Source: Bacteroidales bacterium UBA1217 (GTDB lineage Bacteria > Bacteroidota > Bacteroidia > Bacteroidales > P3). Taken from it: a stretch of DNA of 32,366 bases. The first letter of the stretch is position 1, and each line of letters begins with the position of its first letter. Below the pieces are notes generated by a model. The model ran no database searches. It worked only from the letters and a program-made list of their open reading frames with translations, and had not been told where the DNA came from. Positions 14,663-23,702 of the stretch are shown one piece after another. The translations under genes were made by a program, and so were the position numbers. The DNA lies in assembly GCA_002309335.1 (NCBI GenBank), contig DBXH01000001.1, positions 5,718 to 38,083 of the forward strand. Reading direction: 5' to 3'.

Positions 14663-16219
14663 ATGAACGTCTACGTTGTACAACACAACATCATCACCAA
14701 CAATCCAGAGGAAAACCTCAACTGGATTATGTCCGAACTTGACACACAGGAGTCCAAAGACGCCCTGCTCACCGTTTTTCCCGCCTGTACTCTCTGCGGC
14801 TACCCTTTATTCGGCTCAGCAGCCTACGCCGACATCCAAAAGCGCGCTCAGGCTTCACTCCAGCAACTTATCCAGATCTCCGAACACAGGGCTTTCCTCG
14901 TTGGACTTCCACTTCAGATACAGGACCGCGGCTTGTGTAATGCCATAGTCTTTGTCCAAAACTGCGCTGTGCGGGCCATCATCACCAAGAAATACCTGGC
15001 TCCCGACGAACAACGCTACTTTGTTCGTGGCGAAGGCGTGCAAATGATCAACTTCCAAGGCCAGCAGATAGCCATTGGCTTCTATGAAGACCTCAAGGAA
15101 CTTACACGCAGTCACTCTGACCAGCCCGATATCGTAGTTTGCTGCGGATGCAACATCTTCGACTACAACAAACCATACAGCATTCGCTACCGTATGCACA
15201 AAATCGTCGAAAGCCTCAACGCCGCACTCGTTTTTGTTAATCGTATAGGCGGTGAAGGTCCATTCCTCTATGCTGGCGGCTCGATGGCTATGAATGCGGC
15301 AGGCTCGCTTCTCTCACAGTTCCCATACTTTGAGGAATCCAGTCAGTCGGTCGACTTGCAGTTGCTCTCGCCCTGCGAAGATGAGAAACCCGAACCTGTT
15401 GAACTTGTATATAAGGCACTGGTTATGGGATTACGCGAATATTTTGCCAAGAACCGACTCCGCAAGGCAGTGGTCGGCTTGAGTGGCGGAATTGATTCAG
15501 CCCTTGTTTGCACACTTGCTGTCCACGCATTGGGTGCTGAGAATGTGCACGGAATCTTGATGCCGTCTCAGTATTCGACTGACCATTCGGTGAAGGATGC
15601 CGAGGATTTGGCACACAACCTCGGCATTGCCTACGATATCGTCCCCATCAAGGGCTGTTTCGATGCTCTGCGTGCGACTATGAAACCAGTTTTCGGTGAG
15701 CGTGCCGAAGATGTGACCGAGGAAAATATGCAAGCCCGCATTAGGGGTACTATTTTGATGTCCTACTCCAATAAGTTTGGAGCTCTCACACTCAACACCA
15801 CCAACAAGAGCGAAGCTGCTATGGGCTACGGAACACTCTATGGCGATAGCTGTGGAGCACTCTCCGTTATTGGCGACCTTTACAAAACCGAGGTCTATCA
15901 ACTATCTGAGTATATCAACCGCGACGGCGAGGTGATTCCATGGAATTCCATCCACAAAGCCCCTTCTGCCGAATTACGCCCTGGACAGAAGGATAGTGAC
16001 TCGCTGCCAGACTATGCACTCCTCGATACGATCCTTAACCTTCACATCGAAGAGCAACTCTCTGCCGACCAGATTGTCGACGAGGGTTATGATCCTGACC
16101 TAGTCAACGAAGTGTTGCGCAAAGTCCGCATCAACGAGTGGAAACGACTACAATTCGCACCACAGCTTAAAGTATCGCCAATGACTTTCGGCCTCGACCG
16201 CAGAGTTCCTATCAGCTAA
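14663..16219 (+). CDS. nadE: NAD(+) synthetase with degenerate glutaminase domain
   Basis: A 518-residue cytosolic enzyme for the last step of NAD synthesis, amidation of deamido-NAD with ATP. The C-terminal synthetase domain (about 255-518) is intact: the PP-loop SGGIDSA at 274-280, LNTTNKSEAAMGYGTLYGD, and HKAPSAELRPGQKDSDSLP. The N-terminal domain (about 1-240) is nitrilase-like, as in glutamine-dependent NadE, but key residues are changed. The catalytic Glu position in the FPExxLTGY motif is Ala41 (FPACTLCGY), and the catalytic Cys in the ICED motif is Tyr141 (GFYEDL). The Lys (109 or 110, in TKKYLAP) is kept. The glutaminase is therefore probably inactive and the enzyme may use free ammonia or ammonia from a partner; this is inference. 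Length is near that of two-domain NadE proteins. Confidence 0.93.
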   Translation: MNVYVVQHNIITNNPEENLNWIMSELDTQESKDALLTVFPACTLCGYPLFGSAAYADIQKRAQASLQQLIQISEHRAFLVGLPLQIQDRGLCNAIVFVQNCAVRAIITKKYLAPDEQRYFVRGEGVQMINFQGQQIAIGFYEDLKELTRSHSDQPDIVVCCGCNIFDYNKPYSIRYRMHKIVESLNAALVFVNRIGGEGPFLYAGGSMAMNAAGSLLSQFPYFEESSQSVDLQLLSPCEDEKPEPVELVYKALVMGLREYFAKNRLRKAVVGLSGGIDSALVCTLAVHALGAENVHGILMPSQYSTDHSVKDAEDLAHNLGIAYDIVPIKGCFDALRATMKPVFGERAEDVTEENMQARIRGTILMSYSNKFGALTLNTTNKSEAAMGYGTLYGDSCGALSVIGDLYKTEVYQLSEYINRDGEVIPWNSIHKAPSAELRPGQKDSDSLPDYALLDTILNLHIEEQLSADQIVDEGYDPDLVNEVLRKVRINEWKRLQFAPQLKVSPMTFGLDRRVPIS

Positions 16220-16246
16220 CTTGGAAAACTGATACATTCCTCAGTC

Positions 16247-16669
16247 TTATTGTTCTCTTTTCTCTATTCCAAAGCTGAATTTCCGCTCCAGGCTGCCGCG
16301 CACTCTGTAGAGTATAAAAAAATATAAAACCGTGACCGCTATAGGTATAATGGCGGCAAGTAGTTCACTATGGGTGATAATGGAGATCAGTATCACACTG
16401 CCGATAATGATTATGGCAGGTAGCAAGTAGGCTAGCAGCACGGCAAGTAGTCCGAGCGACTCGTTCACGCTGACTATTACGCTGTCGCCTACGCTGTATT
16501 TCTCCCAATCGCTCGTCTTGACTTCCACCACCTTGTCGGCCTTGTCAACAAAGGCGCACTTTTCGTGCCCTTTGCAACTGCTACAGGCGGAGAGAACGTG
16601 CATCAGCACGGTGATTTTGCCTTTTTCTACTTTGGTGACTTCGCCTGGATGTGTTGCTATTTGTGACAT
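16247..16669 (-). CDS. RseC/MucC-like membrane protein (SoxR-reducing system / RseC family)
   Basis: A 140-residue protein of the RseC/MucC family. The N-terminal domain carries the family's cysteine cluster, Cys29-x2-Cys32-x5-Cys38 (SACSSCKGHEKCAF). Two membrane helices follow at about residues 72-96 and 104-123, and a short basic tail. In proteobacteria RseC modulates sigma-E or SoxR reduction and is often tied to the Rnf electron-transfer complex; in Bacteroidota the gene usually adjoins rnf genes. Here it lies 79 bases downstream of the WG-repeat gene at the end of the leftward Bat block, and converges on nadE with 27 bases between stop codons. Whether it belongs to the Bat transcript is not clear. 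Function in this organism is unknown. Confidence 0.85.
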   Translation of the reverse strand: MSQIATHPGEVTKVEKGKITVLMHVLSACSSCKGHEKCAFVDKADKVVEVKTSDWEKYSVGDSVIVSVNESLGLLAVLLAYLLPAIIIIGSVILISIITHSELLAAIIPIAVTVLYFFILYRVRGSLERKFSFGIEKREQ

Positions 16670-16748
16670 ATTGATTGCGGTTGCTTGTTGTTTTATGTAT
16701 ATTATTTACCTCTACACCCGTCTATACTCTCTTTCCTAAAAAAAAACC

Positions 16749-18065
16749 TCAATTCTCGAGGGCGAATTTGAAATTCTTTGGGAAAGATTTGCAATTTTTC
16801 ACACATTTGCCGTCGGTGTTGATTTTTGAAACAACACCCTTGTATACTACCTCAGCGCGACCCCACTCGAAATAGGAAGCATCACTAAAAATAAATGGAC
16901 TCACCTCCCTGCCGCTCTTGTCTATATAACCCCAAAGCCCGTTCTTCATTACGGGTATCAAACCCTCGGTGCAGTAATGCGCTGATTCATATATGAGCGG
17001 AATAGCTATCTCACCCTTCGTGTTGACAAAACCGTAAAGACCGTCTTTCTCAATCAGGGCCAATCCCTCGGAAAAGTAATACTGGTTGGCGCGGTAACCG
17101 CGGTTGTCATACTCAATTGGAAGAATGCTTTTTCCTCTGTCATTTATAATTCCGTATTTGCCGCCGCGTTCTACCATAGCAAAGCCGTCCTCGAAAGCGG
17201 ACGCAAGGTCATAAAATCCAAACCGTTCTTCTCCATTCAGGTCCAAATAGGTTTGCTTGCCCTCTCGTTCTACAACGTAGAATCCCTCGCTGTAGCGGAG
17301 CACTTTCTCGTAGATGAAAGGTGTCAACCGTCGGAAATGATTGTCAAAGAGGGCGGCTTTCTCTTCGATAGCATCGACAGCGAAAAAATGACCGTCACGC
17401 ATTGGGGTGACTTCCAGATATTTGAACGTGAACACTTCCTTGCCTGTGCGGTCGATAAGTCCGAAACGGTCGTATTTCTTGACCACAGCATACCCTTCGC
17501 TAAATGTGAACGCGTATTCAAACTCGGGCGGTATTACAAGCCGATTCTCTTTGTCTATAAAACCATAACCTACCGTATTGCTGTCGATGTCGATGATCAC
17601 AGTTGCTAGACCTTCGCTGAATGTCGATGTGGTGCGATATTGGGGCTTGATAGCCACCTCGCCAGTGGTGTCGTAAAAGCCATATAGTCCATTCTCTCTA
17701 AAACGGATCAGTCCGTCGGTCGGATAGTTGACCTCCTCGTATTGTACAGGAACGATAACTCTGCCACTACGGTCTATCAGTCCGCTTACACCATAGTCGT
17801 AAAACACTAAGCAGTACTCGCCGTGAAACTTGTCGACGAATTTGTACTTAGGCTCTACGATTACGGTTCCGTCTTCTAGCTTGAAACCGAACAATCCATC
17901 GCGCTCAATTGTTTGTATGCCGTTAACGAAATACAACTCGCAGCCACACGATTCGTCATCGACTACCACCACTTTGTCGCCCTTGCTCTCCTGGGCCTTT
18001 GCGCCAGAGAAGGCGACTATCATTACTATGCTGGCGCATAATATTGTTTTTATACTCCTTTTCAT
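16749..18065 (-). CDS. Secreted WG-repeat (KWG) protein
   Basis: A 438-residue exported protein made almost wholly of WG repeats. The ATG at 18065 is preferred: it starts a clear signal peptide (MKRSIKTILCASIVMIVAFSGAKA), and the 19 codons upstream overlap the end of batE. About eight repeats of roughly 45-50 residues are seen, each with a core like (G)LYGF(V/Y/I)(D/N)xxGxxxIxPxY followed by F(S)EGLAxV. Examples are GLYGFYDTTGEVAIKPQY, YGFIDKENRLVIPPEF and GLYGFVNTKGEIAIPLIY. The fold is expected to be a repetitive beta structure and the function of WG proteins is largely unknown. It begins 7 bases after the batE stop, so it is likely part of the Bat operon, which is not the standard composition as I know it. 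Confidence 0.9.
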   Translation of the reverse strand: MKRSIKTILCASIVMIVAFSGAKAQESKGDKVVVVDDESCGCELYFVNGIQTIERDGLFGFKLEDGTVIVEPKYKFVDKFHGEYCLVFYDYGVSGLIDRSGRVIVPVQYEEVNYPTDGLIRFRENGLYGFYDTTGEVAIKPQYRTTSTFSEGLATVIIDIDSNTVGYGFIDKENRLVIPPEFEYAFTFSEGYAVVKKYDRFGLIDRTGKEVFTFKYLEVTPMRDGHFFAVDAIEEKAALFDNHFRRLTPFIYEKVLRYSEGFYVVEREGKQTYLDLNGEERFGFYDLASAFEDGFAMVERGGKYGIINDRGKSILPIEYDNRGYRANQYYFSEGLALIEKDGLYGFVNTKGEIAIPLIYESAHYCTEGLIPVMKNGLWGYIDKSGREVSPFIFSDASYFEWGRAEVVYKGVVSKINTDGKCVKNCKSFPKNFKFALEN

Positions 18066-18072
18066 CGCTTTT

Positions 18073-18846
18073 CTATATTCTTTCCGCTCCGCTGGCAATC
18101 CAACCTGTCTTCCCGTCGGCAATAGTTATCTGCCACCACTCGTCTTGGGTGTCATCGATAGTGATTTCGGTGCCTTCGTGGAGTATGAACTTGTCCACGC
18201 TCTTGGCGTCGGGAGAACTTTTTACGACTGTCATCGGTGCTGTTATTACTGCCTCTGATCTATTAGTCACATTTTTTAACGAAATTGCTGCATTGACTGC
18301 CGAAAAAAAAGTTAGTATTAGTAGCAAAGTGCTGACTATGAACATCGTTTTACGCAGTTGGTAGTTGTGCGCAATGAAGAAAAAACTAAGCGCACCGCTC
18401 AGCAGAAAAACTATTATCAACACCGCGACTCGCCATCCCTTGGGTGTCATTATGCTCACTACGGCTCGAGTCCATTGTTTGAGCAACGGCTGTGGAAGTT
18501 GCTCGATATTGTCGCTACATTTGCTCCGTGCCAAAGAAAGGTTATCTTTTATCAGCTTGTTGTTTGGTGCAAGTCGCAGCGCACGCCGGTAGTTGAGAAT
18601 GCTTTGTCCTATTTCATCAAGACGGTAGTAGGTGTTACCGAGGTTGTAGTATAGTTCCCAGCTAGAATATCCGTCGGCTAGTATCTGGTTAAATATCTCT
18701 GCGGCTTGTTGGTAGTTGCCTTCTTCGTAAGCTTTGTTGCCATCGCCAAAGGATGACTCTTTCAAGCCTATCGTAGATACGGCTCCTGCGTTCGACGTAA
18801 AGAATGTCGCTAGGATAAATATTGTTGTTTTCAGTAGGTTATGCAT
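18073..18846 (-). CDS. batE: BatE-like TPR and SH3-domain protein
   Basis: A 257-residue envelope protein with the BatE architecture: an N-terminal signal peptide (residues 1-21), two to three TPR motifs at about 35-110 (GNKAYEEGNYQQAAEIFNQIL, LYYNLGNTYYRLDEIGQSILNYRRAL), two membrane helices at about 135-155 and 165-190, and a C-terminal bacterial SH3 domain ending in DEWWQITIADGKTGWIASGA. The TPRs face the periplasm and probably hold other Bat proteins. It follows batD by 10 bases and precedes the WG-repeat gene by 7, as part of the leftward operon. The Bat operon was linked to oxygen tolerance in Bacteroides fragilis; the molecular mechanism is unresolved. Confidence 0.9.
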   Translation of the reverse strand: MHNLLKTTIFILATFFTSNAGAVSTIGLKESSFGDGNKAYEEGNYQQAAEIFNQILADGYSSWELYYNLGNTYYRLDEIGQSILNYRRALRLAPNNKLIKDNLSLARSKCSDNIEQLPQPLLKQWTRAVVSIMTPKGWRVAVLIIVFLLSGALSFFFIAHNYQLRKTMFIVSTLLLILTFFSAVNAAISLKNVTNRSEAVITAPMTVVKSSPDAKSVDKFILHEGTEITIDDTQDEWWQITIADGKTGWIASGAERI

Positions 18847-18856
18847 TGGCTTGTTG

Positions 18857-20731
18857 TTATCTTTGGGTTTTCATTTTTATAGCTGCAATCTGCATTATTG
18901 TTTTCATCGTCTCGTCGTAGATCGAGTGCTTTTTGGTGCTGCTGTCGCCAGGAGCGAAACGGGCAAAGTCGACATCGGCAAGTGTTTGAAGTATACGCTG
19001 CTGCAAAGTCGCGTCAACATTCTTCTCGGCAAGATGCTGCTGTATCGTCTCGGACGACAAAAGCGACTGTTGGATATTGAATTTGTCGGCGATACCACCC
19101 CACAGGGCTTTATAGATTTCTTCATAAAACTGCTCGTCGTTGCCGTTGTTCAGGTGACGCTCGGCATTACGGAGCCGTTTCTTGGCGAGTTTCATAGCGC
19201 GTTGCAATTTCAGCGAGGTCTCGTCGCTCTCTATCGTTTGCTGGCGGCGTACAAGCAGGATGACGATGCCAGCGGCTACTATCGGCAGAATGAGTATTAT
19301 CCAGAACGATGCCGGCGTGTGACTGTTGTTGTATGTGGTGTCAAGATGGGCTTTCTTGCAGATGTGATGTATGTCGCTGTTGAGCTCCTTGACATCGCTT
19401 CGAGAGGAGGATGAATGCAATGGCTTCGAGACTTTGATATGCAGGCTGTTGCACTTTTTTGTAACATACTGACCCGATGCTGGGTTGAAATATACGTAGT
19501 CGAATGCTGGCATATCGTATTCGCCTTTTGTTTGAGGTGTGATGATCCATTCGAAAGTGCGACTGCCGCTCAAGCCGTTGTCGGTCTTGTTGATGTTGTC
19601 AATAATTCTCGGCTCGTAGACCTCCATTCCTTTCGGAAAGTCGATGTGCGGCACTTCAAGCAGGCTCAGATTACCCCGTCCGCTGATAGTTACACTATAG
19701 GTGAACGCTTCGTTGGCGTGAAGTTGGTTGAGGTCACTCTTGGCTTTTATCTCAAACTGTCCTACTCCTCCCGCGAAATTCTCGGGTGCTTCGGGCAATG
19801 GCTTAACATTGACGTTGATGGAGTTGCTGGTAAGCGATTTGACGACGGCTTCGTTGCGTGTTGGGGTGAAGAAGGGATCGTCGATAAAGAAGTCGAATAT
19901 GGTGCCTGTACGCTGACGTTGCATCTGAGTTTGGATGATGGCGACAACATCGGTTTTTAGAGGTGCGATGCTGAGTTTTCCTGTCTCCTGTGGATAAAGC
20001 GCTCCTCGGCGGATTTCAGCCACTTGGTATTGGCGGCCGTTGTAAGTCTCGGTGTATTGGCGCACCTGAGTCATATTCTCACTCAAGTCCTCGCTCCAGA
20101 AGCCTTTGTTGCGCGGCAGTTTCTCTATCTGGTATTGTGTCAGCGGCACTTGGGTGTAGATCTTATAGACAATAATGGCTTCCTCGCCTTGGTAGAGGTT
20201 CGATTTGTTGATGGATGCACGTGCGAAGAGGGTGTTGTTGTCGATGGTCTTTGCCGGCTGAGGTTGCGCTTGCTGCTGCTGGCTTGGACGCGAGGGTTGT
20301 CCCCATCCCCAACCGCCTTGCTGTTGCTGCCGGTTGCTGTTAGGGTCGGCTTTCTCGACTTTGATGGTGAAAGGTTTGCTGGTCACCGTTTTGCCACCTA
20401 CCGTGCATGAAGCGGCTCCCACATTGGCTGTGCCTTCGTTATCGGCGTGCACCAGAATGGTGAAAGTGTAGCTCTCCGAACGGCTTACATTACCGTTGAT
20501 TATCTGTGTAGAGCTGCTGTAACCTGTGCTAGGACCTCCAACGTGAGTAAGGTTTTTCAATGACGGCATTTTAAAATTGTCGGCTCTGCCGTTCACATCG
20601 AATGTTATCTGGAATGTCTGTCCTGCAGCCACCGTCTGTCGGCAGCGGACATTCATCACAGCATTCTGCGCCACCGCCCAAATCGGCAGTAGCATAACAC
20701 ACAAAAATCCTATTTTAAATATCTTATTCAT
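18857..20731 (-). CDS. batD: BatD family protein
   Basis: A 624-residue membrane-anchored periplasmic protein of the BatD family. Seen: signal peptide (MNKIFKIGFLCVMLLPIWAVAQ), a first Ig-like domain (VAAGQTFQITFDVNGRADNFKMPSL), a Gln/Pro-rich low-complexity linker (about 145-175, GGWGWGQPSRPSQQQQAQPQ), then the BatD core with YQGEEAIIVYKIYT, GFWSEDL and ANEAFTYSVTISGRGNLSLLEVP. One membrane helix lies at about 485-505 (FWIILILPIVAAGIVILLV) with a cytosolic alpha-helical tail. It sits between batC (21 bases upstream) and batE (10 bases downstream). Length and domain order are typical. Role: proposed part of the envelope Bat complex with the VWA proteins. Confidence 0.94.
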   Translation of the reverse strand: MNKIFKIGFLCVMLLPIWAVAQNAVMNVRCRQTVAAGQTFQITFDVNGRADNFKMPSLKNLTHVGGPSTGYSSSTQIINGNVSRSESYTFTILVHADNEGTANVGAASCTVGGKTVTSKPFTIKVEKADPNSNRQQQQGGWGWGQPSRPSQQQQAQPQPAKTIDNNTLFARASINKSNLYQGEEAIIVYKIYTQVPLTQYQIEKLPRNKGFWSEDLSENMTQVRQYTETYNGRQYQVAEIRRGALYPQETGKLSIAPLKTDVVAIIQTQMQRQRTGTIFDFFIDDPFFTPTRNEAVVKSLTSNSINVNVKPLPEAPENFAGGVGQFEIKAKSDLNQLHANEAFTYSVTISGRGNLSLLEVPHIDFPKGMEVYEPRIIDNINKTDNGLSGSRTFEWIITPQTKGEYDMPAFDYVYFNPASGQYVTKKCNSLHIKVSKPLHSSSSRSDVKELNSDIHHICKKAHLDTTYNNSHTPASFWIILILPIVAAGIVILLVRRQQTIESDETSLKLQRAMKLAKKRLRNAERHLNNGNDEQFYEEIYKALWGGIADKFNIQQSLLSSETIQQHLAEKNVDATLQQRILQTLADVDFARFAPGDSSTKKHSIYDETMKTIMQIAAIKMKTQR

Positions 20732-20752
20732 AAATATTTAATCCCTAATTGC

Positions 20753-21643
20753 TTACCAATCCTTTTCGATTCTGTTCGGATTTCCTTGTTGTCTTTCTTT
20801 GTTGGCCTCTTTCATTCTTACAGCTTTCATCGTCTGCTGCTCGTTGTTTTTCATTGCATTGAGCATTTGTTCTGCTTCGCGTCGCCGTTGTTCTTGCTGC
20901 TTGTTGTCCTGTTTGTTTTGGTTTCCGCTTTGCTGTTGCTTCTGTTGATTTTGTTGTTGGTTATGTTGATCTTGGTTTTGTTGCTGTTGTTGATTTTTTT
21001 TCTGTTGGTTTTGTTCTTGCTGGTTTTGTCCACCTCCACCTCCGCCACCTTGCTGCTCGGGGCGCAAAAGTTGTTTTGCGAGCGACAGATTGTACTGTGC
21101 GTCAGTATTCTTGCAGTTCAACCTCAATGCGGCCTTATATTCATCTATAGCTTTGTGCAGGCTTTGGGCGTCATATCCTCCTGTATCGCGTGTTGCAAGG
21201 GCTTTTCTAAGGTGAATGTTGCCAGCGTTGTAGTGTGCTTTTGCGCGCTGCTCAGCAGTGGCACTGCTGTTCCTGCATACTTTGTCGTAGTATGTAATAG
21301 AAGTGTCGTTCTGATGTAACTTACTGTGTGCCAAAGCTCGGTTGAATTGGGCTTTTGCATAATTGCTGTCTGCTTTCATTGCGTTGCGGTAGTCGTTAAC
21401 AGCTTTGCTATAATGCTCTTTTTTCAGTTCTTTGTTGCCTTTTCTGGTGGCAACGCGGCGTCCTTTGGCTACTTTGTGCGTGGTCTTGTATGGAACGGTT
21501 AATTTCTCGTGTTGGTATTGGCTTAACACGGTGCTCTCCTGTTTGTCGCTCTGCTCCTGAGCATTTATCCCGCAAGGTATCAAACTGAATAATACCAGCA
21601 ATGCCAAGCTTTTTTTTATATTTTTGCTTTTTATCTTATTCAT
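20753..21643 (-). CDS. batC: BatC-like TPR protein with Gln/Asn-rich tail
   Basis: A 296-residue exported protein. The ATG at 21643 is chosen; a GTG two codons upstream is also open. The start lies inside batB (8-base overlap), implying translational coupling. Signal peptide: IKKSLALLVLFSLIPCGINA. Three to four TPR motifs span about residues 70-185 (GNKELKKEHYSKAVNDYRNAM, AHYNAGNIHLRKAL, AIDEYKAALRL, DAQYNLSLAKQLL). These are followed by a seven-glycine run and about 55 residues that are mostly Gln, Asn and Lys, then a charged helical tail (RRREAEQMLNAMKNNEQQ). The Gln-rich tail before a conserved QxMLNAMxxxEQ helix is usual for BatC proteins. Confidence 0.92.
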   Translation of the reverse strand: MNKIKSKNIKKSLALLVLFSLIPCGINAQEQSDKQESTVLSQYQHEKLTVPYKTTHKVAKGRRVATRKGNKELKKEHYSKAVNDYRNAMKADSNYAKAQFNRALAHSKLHQNDTSITYYDKVCRNSSATAEQRAKAHYNAGNIHLRKALATRDTGGYDAQSLHKAIDEYKAALRLNCKNTDAQYNLSLAKQLLRPEQQGGGGGGGQNQQEQNQQKKNQQQQQNQDQHNQQQNQQKQQQSGNQNKQDNKQQEQRRREAEQMLNAMKNNEQQTMKAVRMKEANKERQQGNPNRIEKDW

Positions 21644-22715
21644 TCTCACTTTTCCTCCTGATTATTTTATTGAAATTAATTCTTGGGTTGCGGCGCTCTA
21701 GGATAAAGACTTCCAATAAAATGAACAAAAGTCCAGCGGCCAATGGGTATTGGTATTGCGACTTGTAAGACGAATATTGTGAGGCGCCGAACTTCTGGCT
21801 CTCAAGCGTCGATAGTTGTTTTACAATGTCGTTTACAGCAGCGTTGCCGTTGTCGGCGTGGGCGTAGACACCATTGCCGGCTTTTGCTATTTCGCGCAGC
21901 ATATCTTCGTTTAAATGCGTGGTAACAATATTACCTTCATAGTCTTTGCGCCAGTCTACAATCTTACCTCTGCGGTCGGTAATCGGTATCTGCCCTCCAG
22001 CTGGTGTACCGATGCCTATTGTGCATACCATTATTCCTTGTCCTGCGGCACGTTTGGCTGCATCTATGGCATCGTCTTCATGGTTTTCTCCGTCGCTGAT
22101 AACCACAATCGCACGGCTTTTGTTTGGTTCCCACTCTGGTTCGTCGGCATCGCCCTCTTCACCATATCCTAGTGTAGCCATACCTTTGTCTATGGCATCT
22201 CCGATGGCAGTACCTTGCTGGTTTATGAGGTCGGTGTTTATCTGGTCTAGAAACATCTTGGTGGCGCTGTAGTCGTTGGTCAGCGGCATCTCGATATATG
22301 CTTTCCCGGCAAAGACTACTAGCGAAACGCGGTCGCCACCCAGTTGGCTCATAAGGTTTTGCACCACCTGCTTGCTCCTCGCCATTCGGCTGGGTTTCAT
22401 ATCTTGTGCCAGCATACTGTTAGATACGTCGATACACACGGCCATATCTATGCCTCTTTGTTCGCCTTCAGATAAACTACTTCCCATCTGGGGGTTGGCA
22501 AGGGCGATAATCAGGAATCCTAAACCTAAACATAGCATTGTAAGTTTGATGATAGGTCGCCGCCACGATGCATCGGGTCGCAGGCGCCCCATCAGTTGGC
22601 TTGAAGCAAATTCTGCCAAAAGCTTTTTTTTGCGACGCTGCCGTATTATAAAGACGACTATCATTATCGGGATAACTACGAGCAGCCACAATAGTTTTAT
22701 ATGTTCGAAATGCAT
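21636..22715 (-). CDS. batB: BatB, von Willebrand factor A domain membrane protein
   Basis: A 359-residue inner membrane protein. Two N-terminal membrane helices (about 8-24 and 57-73) precede a VWA domain with an intact MIDAS metal site: Asp96-Val-Ser-Asn-Ser100 (CIDVSNSM), the Thr in MPLTND and the Asp in VVISDGENHED. A C-terminal helix (YPLAAGLLFILLEVFILERR) re-enters the membrane. The family's central loop GQGIMVCTIGIGTPAGGQIPI is conserved. It follows batA by 12 bases and overlaps batC by 8 bases. The BatA/BatB pair is typical of the aerotolerance operon. Confidence 0.95.
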   Translation of the reverse strand: MHFEHIKLLWLLVVIPIMIVVFIIRQRRKKKLLAEFASSQLMGRLRPDASWRRPIIKLTMLCLGLGFLIIALANPQMGSSLSEGEQRGIDMAVCIDVSNSMLAQDMKPSRMARSKQVVQNLMSQLGGDRVSLVVFAGKAYIEMPLTNDYSATKMFLDQINTDLINQQGTAIGDAIDKGMATLGYGEEGDADEPEWEPNKSRAIVVISDGENHEDDAIDAAKRAAGQGIMVCTIGIGTPAGGQIPITDRRGKIVDWRKDYEGNIVTTHLNEDMLREIAKAGNGVYAHADNGNAAVNDIVKQLSTLESQKFGASQYSSYKSQYQYPLAAGLLFILLEVFILERRNPRINFNKIIRRKSENE

Positions 22716-22727
22716 TGTCTTTCAGTT

Positions 22728-23702
22728 TTAAATGTCAATTCTCAATATCAGCTCCAATCCTATGGCCAACAACGCCAGAAGCAAGAAAAATTTGAATTCT
22801 TCTTTTGTCTGACGATATTGTGTCACGTCGATTCGGGTCTTCTCAATCTTGTCTATTTGACCGAAAATCTCTTCCAGCGAATTCTTGTTGGTGGCTCTGT
22901 AGTAGTGACCGCCGTCAGTACTTTCGGCCATTCGGGTTAAAAGGGTCTCGTCTAAGTCGGCTTGTGCGTGGAACGGACGCCCGTATTCGTCGTGGTAAAG
23001 CACATCGCCACGACTGCCTACGCCAATGGTGTATAGTCTGATACCATATTCTCCCGCAAGCTCGGCGGCTGTCTCGGGGTCAATAGAACCACGGTTGTTA
23101 ACTCCGTCGGTCAGTAGGATGATGACCTTGCTTACGGCTTTGCTTTCTTTTATGCGGTTTATGGCGGTTGCCAAGCCGTCTCCGATAGCGGTTCCGTCCT
23201 CAAGCAGGCCTGTTCTCATCGCTGCTACCTGGCGGTTAAGCACGTTGTGGTCGATTGTAAGCGGGGTTTGCGTGAATGCTTCACCGGCAAATTCAACTAA
23301 TGCTATGCGGTCATTCTTTCTGCCGTCTATAAATTTGAGGGCCACCTCTTTGGCGGCTTCAAGACGATTGGGCTTGAAGTCTTCGCCTTTCATACTTCCC
23401 GACACATCTATGGCGAGAACGATGTCGATACCTTCTATTTCCATTTCCTCGCGACTCATCTTGCTCTGCGGTCGTGCTAAAGCTACGATCAGAGCCGTTA
23501 CCGCTATGCAGCGGAGTAGGAATCTTAGATGATAAAGGCGGTGCCTTAGCGTTTTGCCGCTGTCGCCAAACATATTCGTTGAGGTGATGTGAATAGGTGC
23601 TTTAATTCGTTTGTTGCGTAGAGCATACCATACCACCATCAGAGGCACTAATGCCAATAAAAGTAAAAACCACGGATGAGCAAAACTTATATTTTGGAAC
23701 AT
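22728..23702 (-). CDS. batA: BatA, von Willebrand factor A domain membrane protein
   Basis: A 324-residue inner membrane protein. Helices at about 10-27 and 58-76 carry the N-terminal Bat domain (FAHPWFLLLLALVPLMV). The VWA domain follows with MIDAS residues Asp99-Val-Ser-Gly-Ser103 (AIDVSGSMKGEDF), Thr in TPLTID and Asp in ILLTDGVNNRG. A last helix (FKFFLLLALLAIGLELIL) closes the protein. The start ATG overlaps the stop of the preceding gene by one base (TAATG on the minus strand), indicating coupling. Length and motifs are standard for BatA. Confidence 0.95.
   Translation of the reverse strand: MFQNISFAHPWFLLLLALVPLMVVWYALRNKRIKAPIHITSTNMFGDSGKTLRHRLYHLRFLLRCIAVTALIVALARPQSKMSREEMEIEGIDIVLAIDVSGSMKGEDFKPNRLEAAKEVALKFIDGRKNDRIALVEFAGEAFTQTPLTIDHNVLNRQVAAMRTGLLEDGTAIGDGLATAINRIKESKAVSKVIILLTDGVNNRGSIDPETAAELAGEYGIRLYTIGVGSRGDVLYHDEYGRPFHAQADLDETLLTRMAESTDGGHYYRATNKNSLEEIFGQIDKIEKTRIDVTQYRQTKEEFKFFLLLALLAIGLELILRIDI

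Noticed and set aside
16228..16245. Possible bidirectional terminator between nadE and the RseC-like gene
   Set aside because: The stem (ACTGA with TCAGT, loop of 8) is only 5 base pairs and lacks a clean T-run, so it is too weak to call.
18066..18122. 19-codon upstream extension of the WG-repeat gene
   Set aside because: It overlaps the conserved SH3 end of batE in another frame, and the signal peptide begins at the ATG at 18065.
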